A stretch of 64,000 nt of DNA from Erysipelotrichaceae bacterium. GTDB lineage: Bacteria; Bacillota_I; Bacilli_A; Erysipelotrichales; Erysipelotrichaceae. Within the stretch, counting starts at the first letter, position 1. Each line of letters opens with the position of its first letter. This document shows, one piece after another, positions 44,307-53,068 of the stretch. The translations under genes and the position numbers were made by a program. The notes beneath the pieces were generated by a model that worked only from the letters and a program-made list of their open reading frames with translations, was not told where the DNA came from and ran no database searches. The stretch covers positions 1 to 64,000 of the forward strand of contig JAUNEN010000007.1 in assembly GCA_030525525.1 (NCBI GenBank). The letters run 5' to 3'.

Positions 44307-44789
44307 TCAACGCAATTTCTTTTCTGCATCTTTCAGCCACATGAGATCAGGCATTTCCGGAAGCCGGAAGTCTTCGAGATCTTCAAGGACCTTTTTCAGT
44401 TTTTCGCTGGTTTCTTCCTTGACGGAGCCGGCAGCGTCATAGAGTGAGGAGAGATCTTCCAGAATCCCTCTTGCGCTTGCCAGTGCTTCTCTTATAATCA
44501 TGTCCGCATTTCTGTTTGCAGTATTGATAATATCGTTTGCTTCACGGAGTGAAAGCCTTGCGATATTCTCTGCTGCTTCCCTTCTTGCGGCATCCTGATT
44601 CAGCAATTGCTGCGTGGAAGCTTTTGCTTCATCCAGCTGCTTCATTGTATCAGCCAGCTTTCCCTGATACAATTCAACTTTCCGCTCAAGCTGTTCAATC
44701 TGAACGGCGTAGTTTTCGATCGCATCATCAACCGCAAACCGGTCATATCCGTTTTTCATTACCCGAAATGCAGGTCTCTGTGTACTCAC
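44307..44789 (-). CDS. DivIVA-domain cell-division protein
   Basis: A 160-residue protein: N-terminal DivIVA motif (FRVMKNGYDRFAVDDAIENY, containing the conserved GY-x-x-x-x-V-D), then a coiled coil (about 35-135: VQIEQLERKVELYQGKLAD ...). It marks curved membrane at poles and septa. GTG start at 44789 with AAGGAG upstream. Third gene of the sepF-ylmH-divIVA unit. Confidence 0.92.
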   Translation of the reverse strand: MSTQRPAFRVMKNGYDRFAVDDAIENYAVQIEQLERKVELYQGKLADTMKQLDEAKASTQQLLNQDAARREAAENIARLSLREANDIINTANRNADMIIREALASARGILEDLSSLYDAAGSVKEETSEKLKKVLEDLEDFRLPEMPDLMWLKDAEKKLR

Positions 44790-44801
44790 GTTAACTCCTT
44801 T

Positions 44802-45542
44802 TTACATTTCCTGTAGAAATTCAGCTGCGATTCTGCCGCTCTTGGTTGTTCTTGCGTTTCCGGCATAAGTAAACCGGCCGATTCCGCGGATTGAAATCGT
44901 AACGTTATTATTGCACAATTCATCAGGCTCTTCAAGCGTCACATGATTGAGCTGAACAAGCCCCTGACGGATCATTTCCTTGGCGTTTGATCTGCTGCAA
45001 TGCGCAAGTGCAGCCACGATTGCATCAGCTCTTTCACTGGCTGCGACAACCGTAATCCGCTTCTGTTCAAAGTGCTGAACCGGCCTTTCATCCGTCAAAC
45101 GAAATGACACATTCAATTGATTGATCCCGGTCAGATGCTGAACAAGATATTCAGCCATCGTCTCATTGGTATAGATATAAATGTGATTGTTCTGGACAAA
45201 ATGATCTCCGAGACTGTGACGGTCAATCTGAAGCGCCATCAAAGCACCGAGGATATCACGGTGTCCGATCTTTCTGAATCTTTGATCAATCTCAGCAGAG
45301 ATACACGCAATATCAGAAAAGTCATCTTCCTCATCGTACAGGAAAATGACTTTCTTTCTTCGTGCTCCTTCATATCCGCCGTCATATCTGATATAGGCGG
45401 AGGGAGGAAAAATCTTCATCATCGCGGCCTGTTCCTCTTCATTCATGAAATTGGAGGCAACAGCGCAATGCCATCGTTCACACTTGTTTTTCAGATCATC
45501 CAGATGTGCTGCCAATGCAGCATAATCAGGCTGATCAGTCAT
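44802..45542 (-). CDS. ylmH: YlmH-family RNA-binding protein, S4 domain
   Basis: A 246-residue protein: N-terminal YlmH_RBD (YALA...FMNEEEQAAMMKIF) and a C-terminal S4 domain (ADAIVAALAHCSRSNAKEMI, QGLVQLNHVTLEEPDELC). The family rescues stalled ribosomes by binding peptidyl-tRNA on 50S subunits. The ATG overlaps the end of sepF by 8 bases, so translation is coupled. The small gap (12 bases) to divIVA continues the dcw-linked order sepF-ylmH-divIVA. Confidence 0.92.
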   Translation of the reverse strand: MTDQPDYAALAAHLDDLKNKCERWHCAVASNFMNEEEQAAMMKIFPPSAYIRYDGGYEGARRKKVIFLYDEEDDFSDIACISAEIDQRFRKIGHRDILGALMALQIDRHSLGDHFVQNNHIYIYTNETMAEYLVQHLTGINQLNVSFRLTDERPVQHFEQKRITVVAASERADAIVAALAHCSRSNAKEMIRQGLVQLNHVTLEEPDELCNNNVTISIRGIGRFTYAGNARTTKSGRIAAEFLQEM

Positions 45543-45948
45543 CGTCGCTGTCCAGAGAGATCACACCGTCAACACTGACACTCTTCGGAGTGCAGAGAAT
45601 GACATTATGTCCGATCTTCTGAATGGTTCCATCCAGTGCGAAAACAACACCGGTCAGGAAGTCGATTGTGCGCTGAGCATATTCACGCTGCAGGCGGTGC
45701 AGGTTGACAACACACGCTCTTCTCTGCTTGAGGTGACGTGCGATTTCTTCAGCTTCCTCAAAGCTTCTCGGTTCAAACAGAACCATCTGAGCATCAGTCG
45801 GGATTCTGTTTACGGTTGTCTTCTGTGACTCGTAAGTGCTGACAGGTTTCGGTGCAGGCTGCTGTACGGGAGCTTCTTCTTCCTCTTCGTATTCTTCTTC
45901 ATCTTCATCAACAGGAGCGATGAAATTCTTTAATTTCTCAAATGCCAT
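45535..45948 (-). CDS. sepF: Cell division protein SepF
   Basis: A 137-residue protein: N-terminal membrane-binding helix (MAFEKLKNFIAPVDEDEEEY), an acidic and Pro/Gln-rich linker, then the SepF dimer domain (MVLFEPRSFEEAEEIARHLK, ACVVNLHRL, DFLTGVVFALDGTIQKIGHN and VILCTPKSV). It anchors FtsZ to the membrane. First gene of the unit; its own promoter is at 45974-46003. Confidence 0.95.
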   Translation of the reverse strand: MAFEKLKNFIAPVDEDEEEYEEEEEAPVQQPAPKPVSTYESQKTTVNRIPTDAQMVLFEPRSFEEAEEIARHLKQRRACVVNLHRLQREYAQRTIDFLTGVVFALDGTIQKIGHNVILCTPKSVSVDGVISLDSDDD

Positions 45949-45973
45949 AATACATGACCTCCATAACGAAATT

Positions 45974-46003
45974 ATTATACCATTGCATAAAATTGACTTT
46001 CAA
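45974..46003 (-). promoter_or_regulatory. sepF promoter
   Basis: TTGAAA (45998-46003), 18-base spacer, TATAAT (45974-45979) on the minus strand. Confidence 0.7.
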
Positions 46004-46007
46004 TGCA

Positions 46008-47063
46008 TTAAAGCTTTGAAACAGCCGATGAATCAAGGATTCTGCACAGTTCAACGCCCAGCTTTACCGCATTTTCATAATCATCCAGCCTGCAATAGCA
46101 GTTTGATGAATGAATATAGCGCACCGGTACACCGATGACAATCGCCGGAACGCCATACATCTGATTGACCATCGCACCGTTTGTGCCGCCTCCCGAGCGC
46201 ACCGACTCCTGAACAGGAATACCTTTTTCTTTCGCAACATCAAGAGCCAGCTTCTGAAAACGCCAGTTGGTGATCATCGAAACATCCATATGTCTTAACA
46301 TCGGGCCTTTTCCTAAACCGGCCTGAATCATATACGGTTCACTGAATGTATCATCTGCCGGACAGCCTTCAAATGCGATCATTACATCCGGCTTGAGAGC
46401 TTCCGCATTGGCGCGTACACCACGCTCACCGACTTCTTCCTGAACGGAGAAGCTTCCCTGAACATTGCACGGAATCTCTTCATCCTGAAGCCTTTTCAGC
46501 ACTTCGATTGCACATGCCACACCGATTCTGTCATCAAACGCTTTCCCGTAGAACAAGCCCCTTTCATCATCATATCGGCATTTCACATCCGGAACACCCG
46601 GACATCCGATTCCGATTCCGAGCTCTTCTGCTTCTTCTTTGGAAAGAGCACCGACATCGAACACCATATCGGAAACTTCAGGCATATTCCCGCGGGCAGC
46701 CTTGCTCATGAAGTGCGGAGGCGTTGTTGCAACAACCCCCGGAATATCCTTCCCTTTTCTGCTTCTGATGATGAAGGAGCTGGTCGGGAATGACAGCGCA
46801 TTCCATCCGCCGAGCGGCAGAAATCTCATCGTGCCGTTAGGCTTGATTGCCTGGATGATCACGCCTGTTTCATCCATATGCGCATCTAGCATGACCTTTG
46901 GTTTATCTGAACCCGGTTCCTTTTCGCAGCGGACATTTGTCATATGATCCGTGAAGGTTTCATATCCTTCAAGTTCATTTCTGACAATCGCAGCCACATC
47001 ATCTTCGAAACCGGAAGGTCCGAAAGCATCTGACAACGCTTTGATTCTTTCGATTGTTTCCAT
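46008..47063 (-). CDS. M42-family aminopeptidase (glutamyl aminopeptidase-like)
   Basis: A 351-residue dinuclear-metal peptidase of the PepA/FrvX/TET type. Motifs: DAFGPSGFEDDV, MLDAHMDETGVI (His/Asp metal ligands), FDDRIGVACAIEVL (bridging Asp), SVQEEVGERGV (catalytic Glu-Glu), SGGGTNGAMVN and PVRYIHSSN (final His). It would break peptides supplied by Opp import or turnover. The start at 47063 follows GGAG; the longer frame has no site. It ends 60 bases before sepF. Confidence 0.92.
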   Translation of the reverse strand: METIERIKALSDAFGPSGFEDDVAAIVRNELEGYETFTDHMTNVRCEKEPGSDKPKVMLDAHMDETGVIIQAIKPNGTMRFLPLGGWNALSFPTSSFIIRSRKGKDIPGVVATTPPHFMSKAARGNMPEVSDMVFDVGALSKEEAEELGIGIGCPGVPDVKCRYDDERGLFYGKAFDDRIGVACAIEVLKRLQDEEIPCNVQGSFSVQEEVGERGVRANAEALKPDVMIAFEGCPADDTFSEPYMIQAGLGKGPMLRHMDVSMITNWRFQKLALDVAKEKGIPVQESVRSGGGTNGAMVNQMYGVPAIVIGVPVRYIHSSNCYCRLDDYENAVKLGVELCRILDSSAVSKL

Positions 47064-47136
47064 ACAAAAAAGTCTCCTTGTCCTGACAATATCATATGCC
47101 AATTAATGCACCCTGTCGCCTGTTTTGAATCCATGT

Positions 47137-47174
47137 AAAAAAGCAGTGTTCAATTCATTTTGAATCACTGCTTT
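47137..47174 (-). terminator. Terminator of the opp operon
   Basis: AAAGCAGTG-TTCAA / TTGAA-CACTGCTTT with a one-base offset (47140-47174) and T6 on the minus strand. Confidence 0.9.
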
Positions 47175-47187
47175 CATTTCTTTGAAA

Positions 47188-47226
47188 CGTCAGATTGATC
47201 ATCAGAATGCTTTCTGAAATCTGACG
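47188..47226 (-). other. Hairpin after the last opp gene
   Basis: CGTCAGAT (47188-47195) / ATCTGACG (47219-47226) with an inner CAGAATGC-type stem. It lies directly after the 79-residue gene and just before the true terminator. It may protect the 3' end. Confidence 0.55.
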
Positions 47227-47234
47227 GGCAAATT

Positions 47235-47474
47235 TCAGAATATTCTGAAAATCAACTGTGCAATAAACACGATGAGCAGAAGAACACCCAGACATGCCGG
47301 CACGATTGTGATCCATGCGGATACAATCAATGAGAACATATCCTTCTTGTCAAGCATATCCTCAAGTGTCGGCTCATAGAGTTTTTCGCCGTTGTATTCC
47401 TCGGGAATCTCATTTGGAGCAGCCTGTTCATGCTGGTATTTAAAGGCACGGTCAATTTTATTCTGAAATAACAC
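47235..47474 (-). CDS. Small single-pass membrane protein in the opp operon
   Basis: 79 residues, beginning MLFQNKIDRAFKYQHEQAA. A polar, acidic N-terminal half (EYNGEKLYEPTLEDMLDKKD) precedes one long membrane helix (FSLIVSAWITIVPACLGVLLL then IVFIAQLIFRIF, about 47-79). There is a GTG start at 47474 with GGAGTAATT before it; it begins just after the oppF stop. I do not know the family. Its place suggests an accessory subunit of the peptide transporter, orienting its N-terminus to the cytoplasm by the basic/acidic balance (tentative). Confidence 0.75.
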   Translation of the reverse strand: MLFQNKIDRAFKYQHEQAAPNEIPEEYNGEKLYEPTLEDMLDKKDMFSLIVSAWITIVPACLGVLLLIVFIAQLIFRIF

Positions 47475-47476
47475 AA

Positions 47477-49021
47477 TTACTCCTTCGCTGAACTATCTTC
47501 AGTATGATGTTCTTCAATATCAAGTCCGTTCATCAGCGGATGATGACATGCAACAAAGTGATTCGGTTCAACTTCATTCCATGAAGGAACAACCTGTTTG
47601 CAGATTTCAGTGCAGTAGCGGCATCTTGTATGGAACTTGCATCCCTTCGGAGGGTTGACCGGTGAAGGAATATCACCTTCAAGGATCTTAAGCTCTTTGT
47701 CAGCGTCCGGATCAGTTGTCGGAATCGCAGCGATCAGCGCCTGTGTATACGGGTGGATCGGCTTTTTGAACAGATCTGCCGAAGAAGCAAGCTCAACCAT
47801 GTTGCCGAGATACATAACACCGATTCTGTCGGAAATATACTTAACGACAGAAAGGTCATGGGTGATGAAGAGATAAGTCAGATCCTGCTTTTCTCTGAGG
47901 TCCTGAAGAAGGTTGATAATCTGTGACTGAATGGAAACGTCAAGAGCGGATACCGCTTCGTCGCAGACAACAAACTTCGGCTTGACAGCAAGTGCTCTGG
48001 CGATTGAGATACGCTGTCTCTGACCGCCTGAGAACTGATGCGGGAAACGATGCAGGAAGTAAGGTGCAAGACCGCAGTCGTTCATAACACTCAGAATATA
48101 ATCCTGCATTCTCGGGCTGTTGCCTGAGAAGATGTTATGAGCTGTCAGACCTTCACCGATAATCTGACCGATTGTGAAACGCGGGTTCAGAGATGAATAC
48201 GGGTCCTGGAAGATAATCTGCAGATCCTGTCTCAGAATACGGATTTCGTTGTATTCAAGACGGGCAAGATCGATGCCGTCCGTATAGAACTCATCGTATT
48301 TCTGGAATTCCGGATCGTTCAGATACGGCTCACGCATTTTTGCGATTGCCTGGTTTGCTTCAGCAAGCTCAGCATCAGTCTTTTCAAGTTCCGCCTTGTA
48401 TTCGCTCAGCTTCTGATCATAGCGGCTTAAATTCTTTTTCTTGAATTCAGCATCTTCACGCTTCGCGGTTGTTTCGGAAATCTTTTCGGTCAGCTGTCTG
48501 TGCTTGAGCGCAAGATTGTATTTCTTTTCAAATGCAGCCTTGACAGGTCCAAGATCACTCAGGGTCACAAGACCGCCGATGATGTTTGTAACATCCTGCA
48601 GAGCGTCATGAGCTTCTTTTTTCGCAGCTTCCAGTTCAGCATGCTTTGCATACTGCTCTGTTTCGGAAAGCTGATCATAAGCAGCCTGCAGTTCATCTCT
48701 CTTCGCTGCAGTCGCATGGATTTTTTCCTTGCGCTTGTCAAGATCCTTGACAGTTTCAAGCATATATTTCGGTGCAATGTCATCAAGCTTTTTGCCGTAG
48801 TACATTGTCTGTCCGTCTGTCTGACGGTACAGCTGCAGAATTGTACGTCCGAAAGTTGATTTGCCGCATCCTGACTCACCGACGAGTCCGAATACTTCAC
48901 CCTCATAAATATTCAGGGTAATGCCGTCATTTGCTTTTACGAATTCTCCCTTTTTCTTCAGCGGGAAATACTGTTTGAGGTTTGTGATTTTCAACAGAAC
49001 ATTCTTATTTGGCTGTGACAT
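47477..49021 (-). CDS. oppF: Oligopeptide ABC transporter ATPase OppF with coiled-coil insertion
   Basis: 514 residues against about 310-330 for usual OppF. Walker A GESGCGKST (48-56), Q-loop IIFQDPYSSLNP (Q272), signature FSGGQRQR (330-337), Walker B FVVCDEAVSALD (353-355), H-loop THDLS (H388) and the Opp C-terminal cysteine motif CKFHTRCRYCTEIC. Between Walker A and the Q-loop, residues about 83-260 are an extra, strongly charged helical region (DLDKRKEKIHATAAKRDELQ, KYNLALKHRQLTEKISETTA, YKAELEKTDAELAEANQAIA) predicted as a coiled coil. All nucleotide-binding motifs are intact. It overlaps oppD by 17 bases. Confidence 0.95.
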   Translation of the reverse strand: MSQPNKNVLLKITNLKQYFPLKKKGEFVKANDGITLNIYEGEVFGLVGESGCGKSTFGRTILQLYRQTDGQTMYYGKKLDDIAPKYMLETVKDLDKRKEKIHATAAKRDELQAAYDQLSETEQYAKHAELEAAKKEAHDALQDVTNIIGGLVTLSDLGPVKAAFEKKYNLALKHRQLTEKISETTAKREDAEFKKKNLSRYDQKLSEYKAELEKTDAELAEANQAIAKMREPYLNDPEFQKYDEFYTDGIDLARLEYNEIRILRQDLQIIFQDPYSSLNPRFTIGQIIGEGLTAHNIFSGNSPRMQDYILSVMNDCGLAPYFLHRFPHQFSGGQRQRISIARALAVKPKFVVCDEAVSALDVSIQSQIINLLQDLREKQDLTYLFITHDLSVVKYISDRIGVMYLGNMVELASSADLFKKPIHPYTQALIAAIPTTDPDADKELKILEGDIPSPVNPPKGCKFHTRCRYCTEICKQVVPSWNEVEPNHFVACHHPLMNGLDIEEHHTEDSSAKE

Positions 49022-50000
49022 GACGGTCCTCCCTTCTCGGATAGAAGCAGCGGATCTGCTGTGTTTCGTTCACCTGTACCAGATCAGGTTCTTCGGTCTG
49101 GCACTTTTCCGTCGCATATTTGCAGCGCGGCGCAAACTTGCAGCCTTTCGGAAGATTCAGCGGATGAGGCACAGCGCCCGGGATGGATTCCAGACGTTCA
49201 TTTGCATCGGAATCAAGTCTCGGAATTGAGCGGAACAGACCTTCTGTATACGGATGCATATATTCCGGATCAGAGAAGATTGTACGTCTCGGTGACATTT
49301 CGACAACCTGTCCGCAATACATAACTGCAACGTCATCAGCCATCTGGTTGATAACACCGAGGTCATGCGTGATAAACAGAATGGAAGTTCCGAGTTCTTT
49401 CTTCAGATCATTCATCAGTTTCAGAATCTGAGCCTGGATTGTAACGTCAAGAGCAGTTGTCGGTTCATCGGCAATCAGCAGCTTGGGACGGCACGCGAGG
49501 GCCATCGCAATCATAACACGCTGTCTCATACCGCCTGAGAGCTGATGAGGATACTGCTTAGCGACAATCTCCGGGTTCGGAATCTTGACGTCCGCAAGGA
49601 TTTCAACGACTTTCTTTGCTGCTTCCTTCTTGGACATGTGCTGGTGGATAATGAATGTTTCAGCAACCTGCTTCTCAACCGTGAATACAGGGTTGAGGGA
49701 AGTCATCGGTTCCTGGAAAATAACTGAAATCTTGTTACCGCGGATCTTGTACATTTCCTGCAGTGACTTCTTTGTAAGATCTTCACCTTCGAAAATGATC
49801 TCACCGCTTTCGATATAGCCGTTGGCGTCGAGCAGCTGAAGGATGGACATAGCGGATACGCTCTTGCCGGATCCTGATTCACCGACGATACCGAGTGTCT
49901 TTCCTTCATCTACCGAATAGTCGACGTCGTTGACAGCCTTAACAATACCTTTCTTGGTTGTAAAGTAGGTATGCAGATTTTTAACTTCAAGCAATGCCAT
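49005..50000 (-). CDS. oppD: Oligopeptide ABC transporter ATPase OppD
   Basis: A 331-residue ATPase, normal length. Walker [13 protein letters not shown] (about 40), Q-loop [12 protein letters not shown], signature [12 protein letters not shown], Walker [14 protein letters not shown]-loop THDLGV, and the oligopeptide C-terminal region with [14 protein letters not shown] (Fe-S-like cysteines found in OppD/DppD). Partner of OppF in the ATPase heterodimer. AAGGAGG precedes the ATG, 13 bases after oppC. Confidence 0.96.
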   Translation of the reverse strand: MALLEVKNLHTYFTTKKGIVKAVNDVDYSVDEGKTLGIVGESGSGKSVSAMSILQLLDANGYIESGEIIFEGEDLTKKSLQEMYKIRGNKISVIFQEPMTSLNPVFTVEKQVAETFIIHQHMSKKEAAKKVVEILADVKIPNPEIVAKQYPHQLSGGMRQRVMIAMALACRPKLLIADEPTTALDVTIQAQILKLMNDLKKELGTSILFITHDLGVINQMADDVAVMYCGQVVEMSPRRTIFSDPEYMHPYTEGLFRSIPRLDSDANERLESIPGAVPHPLNLPKGCKFAPRCKYATEKCQTEEPDLVQVNETQQIRCFYPRREDRHVTAK

Positions 50001-50012
50001 AATATTCCTCCT

Positions 50013-51845
50013 TTATCTACCAAGTGACTTCGGGTCAACTGCTTCACGGATCGCATCACCCATCAGGTTGATGCAGATGGTGCAGACACCGAAGATCGCA
50101 GCCGGGAATACCCATCTCCACCAGTACTGCTGGATGACGACGGAGTTGTTCGCACCGGTCAGCATATTGCCCCATGTCGGTGTCGGCGGAGTGATACCGA
50201 ATCCAAGATAGCTTAATGAAGACTCAGTCAGCATACATGTTGCGAAACCGAGAGTTGCTTCAACAAGCAGAATGGACATGACGTTGGGAAGGATGTGCTT
50301 GAAAATAATGCTGCTTTCCTTAACACCCATAGCCTGAGCTGCAAGGACGAATTCCTTTTCACGTTCAGCCAGAATCTGTGCACGGATCAAACGGCAGATA
50401 CCTGTCCAGCTTAAGAGACCGAGTACCACCATGATCAGATACATACGCAGCTGAACATCGATTCTTGCACCGATGATCGCTGAGAGCAGAAGTGCGAACG
50501 GAAGGAACGGAAGAGCACCGATAACTTCGGTAATACGCATGATGATCAGGTCAGTCTTGCCACCGAAATAGCCGGCGATCGCACCGAGAACAACACCAAT
50601 GATGAGAGCAATAATTTCCGCAATCGCACCAACAGTCATTGTTGTCTTGCCGCCATGGATAATTCTTGTCAGAATATCACGGCCCATATCATCAGTTCCG
50701 AGCGGATGACCTTTCAGTCCCCATGTCTCAACTTCGCCTGTTGTTGTAACAGCATAGTTCTGATAGAAACCGGAGAATACAGTCGCGATATCGCCGTTGT
50801 TGACAGCATCCGGCACTTCAGCCTGTCCGTGTGAGTTATCACCCCATGAGATGACATCACCGTTATCCATCAGAGCTGTATAGTGATAGCGTCCGCCATA
50901 GATTTCAACCGGTTTGGATTCAAATTCAGGAACGTTCTTTTCACCGTGTGTACCGCTGCCCCAGATTGTGATCTTACCCTTTTCGTCAACCGCAGCCATT
51001 GTTTCGCCGCTTGCCGCAATATCAACAACACCGCTGGAAAGATTGGAAGGAATATTCGCAAACGGATTGCCGGTCTTCAGACCGCCGTATGCAACAGAAC
51101 CGTCATCCAGAAGCAGACAGTAGTTATAAGTGGAGATCGCAATCTTCTTGATGTGACCCTGATACTGTGATTTGACATCAATGTCAGCCATGTTGGAGTT
51201 GCCCCAGAAATAAGCATCGCCGTCTTCTGTTACAGCGCCGCTGATCTGATAGCCGGCTTCCAGCTGAATGACTTTTCCTGCTTTATGAATACGGCTTGTT
51301 CCGGCGAGCTCATCAGGAATTCTGTCCTGACCGAGACGTGTATTACCCCAGACATAAACCTTGTTCTTGTCATCAAGTGCAACTACATGGTCATAACCGG
51401 CAGCGACATCGATGATCTTCGCTTTCTTGACTTCATCAGGAATCTTCTTGATATCAAGAGTATCTGTAATCTTTGTGTGACCCCAGACATAAACATTTCC
51501 GTCTGTATCGCAGCCGATACCGAAGGTCGGACCGGAAGCGATTGCCTGAACCTTGTTCTTCATCTGGCTCGGCAGTGACATCATCGTTGTTGTCGGAGGA
51601 ACGTTGAGCTGTGTATTGTCAGCAGCACCGAGATCGAGTTCTACGAAATGCGGGCCGACGCTGACAAAGATAAAAATCAGAATGAATACAATCAATCCTG
51701 TCATACCCAGACGGTTATGAAGGAAGTTATCAAGCATCATCTTTCCGGGACTCTGGATCTGTTCTTCAACCATGACATCAACTTCTTTGTTGCGGTTGCC
51801 GAACAGACGGGACAGAAGTGAGCTTTTCTTTTTCTTTTCAGACAT
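50013..51845 (-). CDS. oppC: OppC permease with a seven-repeat RCC1-like beta-propeller insertion
   Basis: 610 residues, about twice the usual OppC (~300). After a basic N-terminus and TM1 (MTGLIVFILIFIFVSVGPHF, about 48-67), residues about 97-378 hold seven repeats, each ending in a WG/GG turn: near 97-121, 142-167, 190-215, 231-255, 271-296, 311-335, 351-376 (for example IIDVAAGYDHVVALDDKNKV, VEIYGGRYHYTALMDNGDVI). This is the RCC1 pattern, enough for a closed propeller. The permease then resumes as in ordinary OppC with HPLGTDDMGRDILTRIIHGG, five more helices and the EAA loop (RAQILAEREKEFVLAAQAMG). Topology puts the propeller outside. Start ATG at 51845 with GGGGG upstream. Confidence 0.96.
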   Translation of the reverse strand: MSEKKKKSSLLSRLFGNRNKEVDVMVEEQIQSPGKMMLDNFLHNRLGMTGLIVFILIFIFVSVGPHFVELDLGAADNTQLNVPPTTTMMSLPSQMKNKVQAIASGPTFGIGCDTDGNVYVWGHTKITDTLDIKKIPDEVKKAKIIDVAAGYDHVVALDDKNKVYVWGNTRLGQDRIPDELAGTSRIHKAGKVIQLEAGYQISGAVTEDGDAYFWGNSNMADIDVKSQYQGHIKKIAISTYNYCLLLDDGSVAYGGLKTGNPFANIPSNLSSGVVDIAASGETMAAVDEKGKITIWGSGTHGEKNVPEFESKPVEIYGGRYHYTALMDNGDVISWGDNSHGQAEVPDAVNNGDIATVFSGFYQNYAVTTTGEVETWGLKGHPLGTDDMGRDILTRIIHGGKTTMTVGAIAEIIALIIGVVLGAIAGYFGGKTDLIIMRITEVIGALPFLPFALLLSAIIGARIDVQLRMYLIMVVLGLLSWTGICRLIRAQILAEREKEFVLAAQAMGVKESSIIFKHILPNVMSILLVEATLGFATCMLTESSLSYLGFGITPPTPTWGNMLTGANNSVVIQQYWWRWVFPAAIFGVCTICINLMGDAIREAVDPKSLGR

Positions 51846-51862
51846 CAATATAATCCCCCTTC

Positions 51863-52879
51863 TTACTTGTCCACACGTACACGCGGATCAACGAAGCTGT
51901 AGCTGAGGTCCATAATCAGAGCACCGACAAGGCTGACCACACAGTAGAACATCTGCATTGCCAGAGCCAGATCGTAGTCATGGCTGTTGAGCGCTTTGAT
52001 ATACAGGGAACCCATACCGTTGATACTGAATGTGTTCTCAATAATAACTGATCCTGAGAAGATACCGAGGAACCAGCCGATAATCAATGTAATGACAGGA
52101 AGCAGAGCATTTCTCCATGCATGGGAGTAAATGACAGTCTTTTCCTTAACACCCTTTGCACGTGCTGTCTTGATATGATCCATGCTTAATGCATCAATCA
52201 TGGAAGCACGTACATAACGTGTCATACCGCCGAGTGAACCGAATGTGATAACAATCAGCGGGAGCGCGAAGTAATACAGCATATCGAGCATCTTTCTGAG
52301 ACCGGTATAGTTTGCGCCGGGTGTACCCATACCGCTGACCGGGAACCATCTCAGAACAACTGCAAACAGGAAGATGAACACAAGCGCAATAATATAGACA
52401 GGAATACTGTAACCGATGATTGTGAAGACCATCGTAAAGTTGTCAATCTTACCGCCTTTGTGAACCGCACAGTAAATACCGAGCGGGATCGTGATGCCGA
52501 GCGCAAGAATCGTTGAGAAAATGTTCAGGAAGATTGTTGTCTTCATCGGTGCAACAACGACTTCAATAATGTTCTTCTTGAAGTACAGCGAATAGCCGAG
52601 GTTGCCCTGCAGCAGGCCGTTGAAGCCGTTCTTCACTGTCGGAAGAATGCCCATCCAGCGTGCATATCGAAGGATAATCGGATCATCAAGACCCATTTCA
52701 AGACGAAGCTGCTGATACATCTGCTGATATTGTTCAGGCTTCAGTGATGTCTTCATTGCTTCAAGCTGATTACGTGCGGGATCGCTCGGAATCAGGTTAA
52801 AAAGGAAATACATCAAAAAAGAAACAATGAAGAAAACGATCACCATGTAGAGAATTCTTTTAATAATATACTTTTTCAA
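51863..52879 (-). CDS. oppB: Oligopeptide ABC transporter permease OppB
   Basis: A 338-residue membrane subunit: TM1 (ILYMVIVFFIVSFLMYFLFN), the soluble LRLEMGLDDPIILRYARWMG, helices 2-5, the EAA-type coupling loop (MSMIDALSMDHIKTARAKG) and C-terminal helices ending with YSFVDPRVRVDK. It pairs with the propeller-carrying OppC. TTG start at 52879 with GAGGAGG five to nine bases upstream. It is separated from oppA by two hairpins, which may lower its expression relative to the binding protein. Confidence 0.96.
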   Translation of the reverse strand: MKKYIIKRILYMVIVFFIVSFLMYFLFNLIPSDPARNQLEAMKTSLKPEQYQQMYQQLRLEMGLDDPIILRYARWMGILPTVKNGFNGLLQGNLGYSLYFKKNIIEVVVAPMKTTIFLNIFSTILALGITIPLGIYCAVHKGGKIDNFTMVFTIIGYSIPVYIIALVFIFLFAVVLRWFPVSGMGTPGANYTGLRKMLDMLYYFALPLIVITFGSLGGMTRYVRASMIDALSMDHIKTARAKGVKEKTVIYSHAWRNALLPVITLIIGWFLGIFSGSVIIENTFSINGMGSLYIKALNSHDYDLALAMQMFYCVVSLVGALIMDLSYSFVDPRVRVDK

Positions 52880-52910
52880 GGTGGCCCCTCCTCTCCTTAA
52901 AGTCTGGATA

Positions 52911-52966
52911 TTATTACCCGCATAAGAGCCGAAGAAACAGATTCTTCTGCTTTTATGCTGATAATA
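52911..52966 (-). other. Large hairpin before oppB
   Basis: Nearly 25-bp stem: TTATTA-CC-GCATAA-AGCC-GAAGAA pairs with TTCTTC-TGC-TTTATGC-TG-TAATAA, with a five-base loop (52911-52966). It lies in the oppB leader. Confidence 0.75.
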
Positions 52967-52988
52967 ACATTACTCTATAAATCATAGA

Positions 52989-53029
52989 AACCAGCAGAGT
53001 ACACTGCTTTACTATGCACTCTGCTGGTT
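52989..53029 (-). other. Strong intercistronic hairpin after oppA
   Basis: A perfect 12-bp stem AACCAGCAGAGT (52989-53000) / ACTCTGCTGGTT (53018-53029) with only TTTCT following on the minus strand. Probably a leaky terminator or 3' stabiliser that leaves excess oppA mRNA. Confidence 0.8.
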
Positions 53030-53068
53030 GCATGCCTCTGGTTATTTATTATGAATCAGAATCTAAGA

